64,000 bases of DNA from Enterobacter cloacae complex sp. R_G8. Lineage in GTDB: Bacteria; Pseudomonadota; Gammaproteobacteria; Enterobacterales; Enterobacteriaceae. Every line of letters begins with the position of its first letter. Position 1 is the stretch's first letter. Location of the stretch: NCBI RefSeq assembly GCF_024599795.1, contig NZ_CP102246.1, positions 2,914,001-2,978,000 of the forward strand. Direction: 5' to 3'. The position numbers and the translations under genes were made by a program. This document shows, in pieces, positions 18,801-24,605 of the stretch. The notes under the pieces are model-generated. The model made no database searches and was not told the DNA's origin. It saw only the letters and a program-made list of their open reading frames with translations.

Positions 18801-19464
18801 CAATCACCTCGCCTTTGCCGTCACCAAACAGCTGAACTTCCAGGTGACGCGCCCGCTCAATGTATTTCTCGATAAACACGCCTGCGTCGCTAAAGTTATT
18901 CTTGCCCAGGCGCACCACGGCATCGAAGGCATCGCGCAGCTCTTCCGGGTGGTAACAAACGCGCATGCCGATCCCGCCGCCGCCCGCGGTGCTTTTCAGC
19001 ATTACCGGGTAGCCCACTTCCGCCGCAGCGTGAACGGCCTCATCGACGTTAGCCAGCAGTCCGGTGCCTTCGAGCATCGGCACGCCGTGCGCTTTCGCCA
19101 GCGCGCGGGCGGTATGTTTCAGGCCAAACAGGCGCAGTTGTTCCGGCGTGGGGCCGACAAACGCAATGCCTGCGGCTTCGCAGGCTTCGGCGAACGCGGC
19201 GTTTTCCGACAGAAAACCGTAGCCCGGATGAATGGCCTGCGCACCGCTGGCTCTGGCGGCCGCAATGATCTTTTCGCTCACCAGATAGGTGTTCGCCGCC
19301 GGGCCCTCGCCCAGGCTCAGCGCCTCATCCGCTTCCCGGATATGCAGGCTGCTGAGATCGGCTTCGGAATAGACCGCCACGCCGCGGATGTTCATGGCGC
19401 GCAGGGTGCGCAGAATGCGGCAGGCAATCGCCCCGCGATTTGCAATCAGGAGTGTCGTCAACAT
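15862..19464 (-). CDS. uca: Guanidine (urea) carboxylase, biotin-dependent
   Basis: A 1200-residue biotin carboxylase fusion. It starts with ATP-grasp biotin carboxylase (LLIANRGAIACRI at the start, GGGGIGMR near 165). KipI/KipA-type carboxyltransferase domains follow (about 470-1080), then a C-terminal biotinyl domain with ESMKMEI and biotin-accepting Lys1163. The family was annotated as urea carboxylase. Members in operons with a guanidine-I riboswitch and carboxyguanidine deiminase genes act on guanidine, producing carboxyguanidine that the deiminase converts to allophanate. All those partners are here. Two hairpins lie just upstream of its start. Confidence 0.93.
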   Translation of the reverse strand: MLTTLLIANRGAIACRILRTLRAMNIRGVAVYSEADLSSLHIREADEALSLGEGPAANTYLVSEKIIAAARASGAQAIHPGYGFLSENAAFAEACEAAGIAFVGPTPEQLRLFGLKHTARALAKAHGVPMLEGTGLLANVDEAVHAAAEVGYPVMLKSTAGGGGIGMRVCYHPEELRDAFDAVVRLGKNNFSDAGVFIEKYIERARHLEVQLFGDGKGEVIALGVRDCSVQRRNQKVLEETPAPNLPDGMETALCEAAIKLGQAVNYRSAGTVEFVYDSDAARFYFLEVNTRLQVEHGVTEQVWGVDLVRWMIDLAAGTLPPLAELRASLQQQGYAIQARVYAEDPGRQFQPSPGLLTDVVFPENDRRTLRIDSWVESGCDVPPFFDPMLAKIIAWQPTREAAIRVLHTALGETRLYGVETNRSYLQQILTFPPFARGEPWTRCLETLEYQAFTLEVLSAGTQTTVQDYPGRTGYWAVGVPPSGPMDSLALRLGNRLLGNEEGAAALEITLSGPTLKFNCDAQLAVTGATIALTLDGEPLANNRVFRVRAGSTLRMGDIQGDGVRSYLCLRGGFEVPDYLGSKSTFTLGQFGGHAGRALRTGDVLHLSPLTEPVADGELPQALHTSLDAVRELRVIYGPHGAPEYFTPGYMATFFATEWEVHFNSSRTGVRLIGPKPEWVRDSGGEAGLHPSNIHDNPYAIGAVDFTGDMPVILGPDGPSLGGFVCPVTVIEADLHAVGQLKAGDKVRFMPVDVSTARRLAQGQAAQIASLTAQVMPWQPVGLSSPVVLEVGEDDKRLVARLSGDTHLLLEIGEPELDLVLRFRAHALMQALETRALTGIIDLTPGIRSLQVHYQPETLSLEALLETVAGLWRDVCGQASLDVPSRVVWLPLSWDDPACQKAIDKYMTTVRRDAPWCPSNLEFIRRINDLANIDEVYKTVFDARYLVMGLGDVYLGAPVATPLDPRHRLVTTKYNPARTWTAENSVGIGGAYLCVYGMEGPGGYQFVGRTLQMWNRYHAVEDFDGKPWLLRFFDQIRFYPVSAEELLTIRRDFPLGRYPLRIEHTTLKLAEYQQFLADEAPEIEAFRAHQQAAFDAERERWAANGQAHFDSSEVLVTDGEDAPLVPGQAGIDSPVSGNLWQVNVEVGNTVREGDVLVVLESMKMEIPLVATQDGVVSQVRVQPGSSVRAGQCVVVLEKTA

Positions 19465-19481
19465 AGGTCAGACTCAATCGT

Positions 19482-19528
19482 GGCGGGTCGTCCCGCCGAA
19501 AATCGGCTCACCCATGGTCGTCCATGGG
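19482..19528 (-). repeat. Tandem hairpins with identical loops upstream of the guanidine carboxylase
   Basis: GGCGGG-TCGT-CCCGCC (19482-19497) and CCCATGG-TCGT-CCATGGG (19511-19528) are two perfect hairpins with the same 4-nt loop, read as ACGA on the transcribed strand. They occupy the 5' leader of the carboxylase within the operon. Confidence 0.65.
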
Positions 19529-19538
19529 GAAAAAGCGG

Positions 19539-19625
19539 TTACGGCAGAATGCGTCCGGCGCGGACTGCAAACAGGCGATAAATGGCCTGGCGCAGGCGCT
19601 GCCAGCGGGTGGGCGTCAGTTCCAT
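19539..19625 (-). CDS. Possible 28-residue basic small protein between deiminase and carboxylase
   Basis: An ATG inside the last codons of the upstream deiminase subunit opens a 28-codon frame ([20 protein letters not shown], then a basic tail ending ILP). It overlaps the deiminase stop in a different frame (ATGGAACTGA), a common coupling arrangement. The predicted peptide is an amphipathic, Arg-rich helix. No family is recognised, and translation is unproven. It fills an otherwise oddly long 150-nt gap in a tightly packed operon. Confidence 0.35.
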   Translation of the reverse strand: MELTPTRWQRLRQAIYRLFAVRAGRILP

Positions 19626-20248
19626 ACCAGCACCTCCGCCGGCGTCGGGTTCCAGCCGTTGCACGGGTTGTTAAGCTGCGGACAGTTGGAGATCAGCACG
19701 ATGACGTTGCACTCGGCGCGCAGCTCGACATATTTCCCCGGCGCGGAGATACCGTCCTCAAAGGTCAGCCCGCCCTGCGGAGTCACCGGCACGTTCATGA
19801 AGAAGTTAATATTGGCGGCAATATCGCGCTTTTGCAGGCGGCCATCGTGCAGGCAGGCGCAGAGAAAGTTATCCCGGCAGCTGTGCATATGGCGTTTATC
19901 GAGAGCATAACGCACGGTGTTGCTCTCCTGCGCGCAGGCGCCACCGAGGGTATCGTGACGCCCGCAGGTATCAGCCACGATGGTCAGCAGCGGGTTACCG
20001 AGGTTGGAGTACAGCACGCTGCCGTGGGTGAGATACGCGTTGTTCTGGCGGCGCAGGGTGCGCTGTGCGTCGTAGCGCTCACGCGGGTTGTCCGCATTGT
20101 AAAACAGGGTGTCCACCGCCTGGTTGCCCTCCAGGTCGAGCAGGCGGAGCGTCTGGCCTTTTTTCACTTCAAACAGATACGGTTCCCCCGCCGGGATAAC
20201 GTAGCGGAAGCTGGCGTTCTGGGGATGTTTTTCGCTGGCAACGGTCAT
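19616..20248 (-). CDS. Urea carboxylase-associated protein 2 / carboxyguanidine deiminase subunit
   Basis: A 210-residue DUF1989-family protein. This family (urea amidolyase-associated proteins 1 and 2, now CgdA/CgdB) forms a heteromeric carboxyguanidine deiminase that makes allophanate and ammonia. Conserved features include [23 protein letters not shown] and ANINFFMNV, with several His/Cys residues suited to metal binding. AAGGAG lies 7 nt before the ATG. It is encoded 10 nt after its paralog. I do not assign which subunit is A or B. Confidence 0.85.
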   Translation of the reverse strand: MTVASEKHPQNASFRYVIPAGEPYLFEVKKGQTLRLLDLEGNQAVDTLFYNADNPRERYDAQRTLRRQNNAYLTHGSVLYSNLGNPLLTIVADTCGRHDTLGGACAQESNTVRYALDKRHMHSCRDNFLCACLHDGRLQKRDIAANINFFMNVPVTPQGGLTFEDGISAPGKYVELRAECNVIVLISNCPQLNNPCNGWNPTPAEVLVWN

Positions 20249-20258
20249 ACACGGCTCC

Positions 20259-20975
20259 TTACAGGGCGAAACGTTGAGTGTTAGTGATGGCGCGTTCGTT
20301 TTCCGGGCGCGTCAGGAGGGCGTTAATCGCCCCCTCTTCATCCTCCGCCTGCCGCCAGCTCAGCTGTACCGGGCGCGGGGCGTACTCCCGGGAGGGATCC
20401 ATCGGGTGCGGTAGCGCGGTCATGACAATCAGCGTGTCCATCGGCGCGAACAGCTCAACGTAGCTGCCCGGCTGCGAATGTCCGCTGTGGAAGCGGAACT
20501 GGCCGTTGTCCTCCACGGTGACCTTGCTGAAGAAATTGACCACCATCAGCAGATCTTCCAGGTTGAGATCCCACTTGCCCATCTCCACCAGCAGGTTGTC
20601 CGTACCGTTACGGTAGAAACCGTTGCGCAGCTCCTGATAACGCCCCTGACCGTATTTTTCCGCCACTTCGGCGGCATTCAGCACGCCACCAAACGGGTCG
20701 TGCCAGCCGCAGGTGTCGGCGGTAATGCCCGCCAGCACGCGGCCCATGTCGGAGTAAAAGCAGTGTCCGGCGGTCAGGCGCGCGGTGTGCTGGCCTTTCA
20801 GCGTGTCGGGCAGGTTCAGCCGCTCGCTTTTCTCGTGCGGGTTGAGCATCAGCAGGCTGACGTTGGCACCACCTTCGGTATCTGTCATGCGCAGGATCTG
20901 CCCGCGCTTGAGGACAAACGAGAGGTGTCCCCCGCCGGGAAGCGTCTCTTCACGTAAAATCGTCATGGTATTCAC
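20259..20975 (-). CDS. Urea carboxylase-associated protein 1 / carboxyguanidine deiminase subunit
   Basis: A 238-residue DUF1989-family paralog of the next gene, with [10 protein letters not shown] and [11 protein letters not shown] aligning with the partner protein. Together they would deiminate carboxyguanidine. The start is GTG at 20975, because AAGGGGG sits 6-7 nt upstream within the last codons of the ATPase gene, while the ATG at 20966 is too far from it. Only 2 nt separate it from the ATPase stop. Confidence 0.85.
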   Translation of the reverse strand: MNTMTILREETLPGGGHLSFVLKRGQILRMTDTEGGANVSLLMLNPHEKSERLNLPDTLKGQHTARLTAGHCFYSDMGRVLAGITADTCGWHDPFGGVLNAAEVAEKYGQGRYQELRNGFYRNGTDNLLVEMGKWDLNLEDLLMVVNFFSKVTVEDNGQFRFHSGHSQPGSYVELFAPMDTLIVMTALPHPMDPSREYAPRPVQLSWRQAEDEEGAINALLTRPENERAITNTQRFAL

Positions 20976-20977
20976 TG

Positions 20978-21754
20978 TTACCCCCTTAAGGCATAAACGT
21001 TGTCGGGCGTGGTTCCGCTCAGGGCGGAGAGCCGCGTCTCGTTGAGCGGAATGTCGTAGGTGATGCGCGCGCCGTAGGCATTCGGTGCCTGCGGGTCGAG
21101 GCGCACTTTGTCGAACACCAGCAGCCGGGTGCCGAGGTTGAAGCCTTCAGACAGATCGTGGGTGACCATAAAGACGGTCATGCGGGTTTCGCCCCACAGC
21201 TGCAGCAACAGGGCGTGCATGTCTTTGCGGATCCCCGGATCCAGCGCGCCAAACGGCTCATCGAGCAGCAGCACGCGCGGCTGCATGATGAATGCCTGAG
21301 CAATGGCCAGGCGCTGCTGCATGCCGCCGGAGAGCTGGGCGGGATATTTATCCAGCGCGTGCCCGAGGCCGACTTTTTCCAGCATCTCCGCCGACCGTTC
21401 ACGCACGGCGCGTTTTTTGGCCCCAAACAGCCGCCCGAACAGCGGCGATTGCGGCAGTTCAAGACCAATGGCGACGTTATCCAGCACGCTGAGGTGCGGG
21501 AAAACGGAGTAGCGCTGAAACACCACGCCGCGGCTGCTGTCCGGCTCGGCGCGCAGCGGTTTGCCATCGAGGGTGATCACTCCCCGGCTGGGTGCTTCCT
21601 GACCAAGCAGCAGGCGCAGGAAGGTGGATTTTCCGCAGCCGGACGCCCCCACCATTGAGCAGAACTCGCCCTCTTTCACCTGCAGGTTCAGGCGTTCCAG
21701 CACCACATGGTCGCCGTACTCCTGCCAGATATTGTTGATGTTGATAAAGCTCAT
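20978..21754 (-). CDS. ABC transporter ATP-binding protein (guanidine/urea operon)
   Basis: A 258-residue NitT/TauT-type ATPase with Walker A GASGCGKST, signature LSGGMQQR, Walker B LLLDEPFGALDP and the His switch MVTHDLSEG. It overlaps the permease stop by 4 nt (ATGA at 21751-21754). With the permease and binding protein it forms an importer whose likely cargo is guanidine, inferred from the riboswitch and the downstream enzymes. Confidence 0.92.
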   Translation of the reverse strand: MSFININNIWQEYGDHVVLERLNLQVKEGEFCSMVGASGCGKSTFLRLLLGQEAPSRGVITLDGKPLRAEPDSSRGVVFQRYSVFPHLSVLDNVAIGLELPQSPLFGRLFGAKKRAVRERSAEMLEKVGLGHALDKYPAQLSGGMQQRLAIAQAFIMQPRVLLLDEPFGALDPGIRKDMHALLLQLWGETRMTVFMVTHDLSEGFNLGTRLLVFDKVRLDPQAPNAYGARITYDIPLNETRLSALSGTTPDNVYALRG

Positions 21755-22566
21755 GCCTTCCCTCCTTCCGCCCAGGGAAAACAGGTTTTATGCAGCTGAC
21801 GCAGAGCGAGATCCATCAGCCACGCCAGCAGGGTGATCCACAGGACGTACGGGATAATCACATCCATCGCCATGTAGCGCCGTACGAGGAAAATGCGGTA
21901 TCCCAGCCCTGCGGTAGAGGAGATAGCCTCCGCCGAGATAAGAAACAGCCATGCCGACCCGAGCAGCAGGCGCAGCGAAGTCAGCAGCCTGGAGAGCAGC
22001 TGCGGAAGCACCACGCGCAGCACCAGCGTCCAGCTACTGGCCCCCAGCGTCTGCGCTTTGATGAGGATCTCCGGCGGGATTTCACAGGCGCGGTGCTCCA
22101 GATCGCGCGCCAGCATCGGGGTGATGCCGATGACAATCAGCATCACCTTCGACAGCTCATCCAGCCCGAAAACGATAAACAGCACCGGGAGGATCGCCAG
22201 CGGCGGGATCATCGACAGCACCGTCATCAGCGGCGAGAGCGACGCACGCCACAGCGGAAACACGCCCGAGGTAACGCCAATGCACAGGCCGATCAGCGAG
22301 GCGATCGCCAGCCCCGCTAGCAGACGCGCGAGGCTCACCAGGGTATCGACCCAGAACAGGTATTCACCGCTGCGTTTATCCGGGGTCAACGCCATCCGGG
22401 ATAGCGCGTCCAGCATTTGCTGCAGGCCGGGCAGCAGCTTGTCCTGCGGGTTGGCCTCCAGCCTGACCGCCGAGCCAAAAAAGTAGGCGGCCAGCAGCAG
22501 GACAAAAGGCAGCATCACGAGCATCAGCCGCATGCCGGGAGTGGGATGGCGATTAATGTGTCGCAT
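21751..22566 (-). CDS. ABC transporter permease (guanidine/urea operon)
   Basis: A 271-residue inner-membrane permease with six hydrophobic segments and the EAA-type loop around GASSWTLVLRVVLPQLL, typical of NitT/TauT permeases. I prefer the ATG at 22566, which has CGGAG upstream. A GTG at 22587 overlapping the binding-protein stop (GTGA) would add 7 residues. Confidence 0.9.
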   Translation of the reverse strand: MRHINRHPTPGMRLMLVMLPFVLLLAAYFFGSAVRLEANPQDKLLPGLQQMLDALSRMALTPDKRSGEYLFWVDTLVSLARLLAGLAIASLIGLCIGVTSGVFPLWRASLSPLMTVLSMIPPLAILPVLFIVFGLDELSKVMLIVIGITPMLARDLEHRACEIPPEILIKAQTLGASSWTLVLRVVLPQLLSRLLTSLRLLLGSAWLFLISAEAISSTAGLGYRIFLVRRYMAMDVIIPYVLWITLLAWLMDLALRQLHKTCFPWAEGGKA

Positions 22567-22583
22567 GGAGACTCCGTCGGTTA

Positions 22584-23642
22584 TCACAGCGTGCCGGCAG
22601 CGGCCATTTTCACGAAGCTGTCGTCAAAGCGCAGTTTCACGTTGCTGGCATCGCCCACCGTGACATTGCCCGGGAAGCGCATACCGATAAAATCGGCGCT
22701 CTGCGCGCCCTCGCCCAGCAACCCTTTGTCGAAGGAGAACGACGCCACGCGCTGCATGGTTTTCGCCAGATCCGGTGACGTGACAAACGCCATGTTATCC
22801 TGCGGGGTATAGAACAGATGGGTGGTTTTGAGCTGCGCCTGATACCCGGCGAGATCGGTCCCGGAGGCGGCGGCCATCGAATTCAGGGCGCTGGCATCCT
22901 GCGCTTTCATCAGCCCCATCATCTCGTACCATGCGCCAGTGAGCGCTTTGCCCAACGCCGGGTTATCTTTCAGGGTCCCGGTGTTGACCACCATCATGTC
23001 GATAAGCTCACCCGGTACCTGCGAGGAGCTGAACACTTCGGTGGTGTTTGGCGTGCCTTTGATGACGGAAAGCTGCGGGTTCCACGCCACCGCAGCCTGC
23101 ACGCTGGCGGTCCCGAACGCAGAGACGATATCTGCGTCCGAGGTATTCACCACGGTGACGTCTTTCTCCGCCAGCCCGGCTTTTTCCAGACCGCGCACCA
23201 GCAGATAGTGAGAGACAGAGAGCTCAGGCAGGTAGACCTTCATCCCTTTCAGATCTTTCAGGGTTTTGCCCTTACCTTTCATCACTACTCCATCGTTACC
23301 TTCCGAGTAGCTACCGAGGATCAGCGCCGTGGTGTCCACCCCGCCCGCGGCCGGTATGGTCAGCGCATCCATGTTGGTCATGGTGCAGCCGTCAAACTGC
23401 CCTGCGGTGTACTGGTTGATGGATTCGATATAGTCGTTGAGCTGCACGACATTGATTTTGATGCCGTATTTGCTGGCCCATTTATCGATGATTTTGCTAC
23501 TGCTGATGGTGCCCCAGGGCATCCACCCGGCGTAGATGGTCCAGCAGACGTTGAACTCTTTTTTCACAGCAGCGAACGTGGGGAGACTGACCAGCATTGC
23601 CAGCGACAGTACAAGAGAGCGGAGTAATGGCGTTTTTTTCAT
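22584..23642 (-). CDS. Periplasmic substrate-binding protein of the guanidine/urea ABC transporter
   Basis: A 352-residue NMT1/TauA-like binding protein. The signal peptide MKKTPLLRSLVLSLAMLVSL ends near TFA-AV (about residue 25). It is the first gene of the operon. The ribosome binding site AGAGGT lies 5 nt before the ATG, inside a 10-nt stretch that is exactly complementary to part of the riboswitch. Specificity for guanidine is inferred from context. Confidence 0.9.
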   Translation of the reverse strand: MKKTPLLRSLVLSLAMLVSLPTFAAVKKEFNVCWTIYAGWMPWGTISSSKIIDKWASKYGIKINVVQLNDYIESINQYTAGQFDGCTMTNMDALTIPAAGGVDTTALILGSYSEGNDGVVMKGKGKTLKDLKGMKVYLPELSVSHYLLVRGLEKAGLAEKDVTVVNTSDADIVSAFGTASVQAAVAWNPQLSVIKGTPNTTEVFSSSQVPGELIDMMVVNTGTLKDNPALGKALTGAWYEMMGLMKAQDASALNSMAAASGTDLAGYQAQLKTTHLFYTPQDNMAFVTSPDLAKTMQRVASFSFDKGLLGEGAQSADFIGMRFPGNVTVGDASNVKLRFDDSFVKMAAAGTL

Positions 23643-23700
23643 GCTTGACCTCTGAGTGGCACAAAATTAGGGGGCAGCGCGACACCGTCTGGTGCTGCTG

Positions 23701-23795
23701 TCTCCCGGGCTTTTGTCCCGCCGTGTAACCTCTCAGAGGTCGCCAGCTCTTGGACCAGCCATTCACCGTGGTGAACCGGAACCCTAGCCAGCTAT
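23701..23795 (-). promoter_or_regulatory. Guanidine-I riboswitch (ykkC motif)
   Basis: Read on the minus strand, the leader contains CTAGGGTTCCGG (about 23787-23776), GGTCC-AAGAG (about 23756-23747) and then ACACGGCGGGAC-AAAA-GCCCGGGAGA (23726-23701). These are the hallmark conserved blocks of the ykkC/guanidine-I aptamer. It lies 60 nt before the first gene of a guanidine-degrading operon, which agrees with its known ligand. It is probably an ON switch that acts on translation, since no clear U-tract terminator follows. Confidence 0.92.
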
Positions 23796-23834
23796 TGTTC
23801 AAATTGTGGTGTGCTGCCCTTTCACGGTTAATAA

Positions 23835-23850
23835 AGCAAGGGGTGTGCCA
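23835..23850 (-). promoter_or_regulatory. Sigma-54 promoter of the guanidine operon
   Basis: The minus strand reads TGGCAC-ACCCC-TTGCT, matching the sigma-54 consensus TGGCAC-N5-TTGCW with the GG and GC exactly 10 nt apart. Transcription would start near 23825, about 30 nt before the riboswitch. Sigma-54 promoters in enteric nitrogen pathways are usually activated by NtrC. I could not identify a convincing NtrC pair upstream. Confidence 0.78.
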
Positions 23851-23873
23851 GGATGGTTTTGCTTTGTTTTTTA

Positions 23874-23959
23874 GGGGGTTGGGGATTGCTATGGGTTGGG
23901 TTTCACTGTTTTGGGGAGCGGGTTTGGGGGGTGTGCACTGCGGTGGGGCGTTTTGGGGG
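23874..23959 (+). other. G-run-rich stretch between divergent transcription units
   Basis: Nine runs of three to six G occur within 86 nt on the plus strand, separated by T-rich spacers. The other strand is C-rich. It lies upstream of the sigma-54 promoter, where an activator would bind, and before the DUF4440 gene. It could fold into G-quadruplexes or mark a DNA-bending spacer. No coding frame was recognised. Confidence 0.6.
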
Positions 23960-24093
23960 ATAGCTAAAAATAGTGGCATGGTTTCTGGTCTTTATTTCCT
24001 TCGCAGATTGCCTGACCAGGAGCAGAGGCAGACTTTTTGCCATAACGCGGGTATTGTCATGAGTGTGAAATAAACAACGTGACGAGAGCAACG

Positions 24094-24453
24094 ATGAAAC
24101 TCCTGGAAAAGCTCAAATCGCTCGAATGTTCCCTTCATGGCACAAGGCGAAGTGATCGTGCATGGCTCGAGCATATTCTTCACCCCGACTTCAAAGAAAT
24201 CACCCGTTCTGGCGTGGTGATTGAACGCGCTGAAACTATTGAGTCTCTCACCAGCGAATTAAATGTCACCGTTATTTTGAGTTGCGACTTCGAGATATTC
24301 CGTCAAAGCGAGCGATTTGCACTCTTGTATTACAGGACATTTAATCCCGATGGCAGTCGAATCGCTCTTCGCTCCTCGTGCTGGGAGTGTAATGATGATG
24401 GTGAATGGAAACTGGTCTTTCATCAGGGTACTCCGGCATCAGGTACAGTATAA
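24094..24453 (+). CDS. DUF4440 / NTF2-like protein
   Basis: A 119-residue cytoplasmic protein with the cone-shaped NTF2-like fold signature of DUF4440: a helix with RSDRAWLEHILHPDFKEI, then beta strands ending LRSSCWECNDDGEWKLVFHQ. The ATG at 24094 with GAGAG upstream is preferred to the GTG at 24079. Such proteins bind small ligands or act as simple enzymes, but no specific role is known. It stands alone at the left edge of the accessory island. Confidence 0.75.
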   Translation: MKLLEKLKSLECSLHGTRRSDRAWLEHILHPDFKEITRSGVVIERAETIESLTSELNVTVILSCDFEIFRQSERFALLYYRTFNPDGSRIALRSSCWECNDDGEWKLVFHQGTPASGTV

Positions 24454-24551
24454 ATTTACCAGTCAATTCTCCTTTCTAATCAGATTTAACATGAATCTCC
24501 AGGCATGCCTGCTTAGCCCGCTGGGCAGACATTGCGGACTGACGATTTGAA

Positions 24552-24580
24552 TTGCCTGAGAAATTAATGCATTAATAATA
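24552..24580 (+). promoter_or_regulatory. Possible sigma-70 promoter for the SIR2 gene
   Basis: TTGCCT (24552-24557) and ATAATA (24575-24580) are separated by 17 nt, about 26 nt before the SIR2 start codon at 24606. The very short leader would still include AAGGA. Confidence 0.45.
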
Positions 24581-24605
24581 TTTCTGCGTGGACGAAGGAA
24601 AAACG

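Noticed and set aside
14500..19400. Long plus-strand open frames opposite the carboxylase and allophanate hydrolase
   Set aside because: They are antisense shadows caused by high GC and codon bias; none shows a domain.
23851..23960. C-rich minus strand considered as a Rho-utilisation site in the guanidine operon leader
   Set aside because: It lies upstream of the sigma-54 promoter, so it would not be in the operon transcript.
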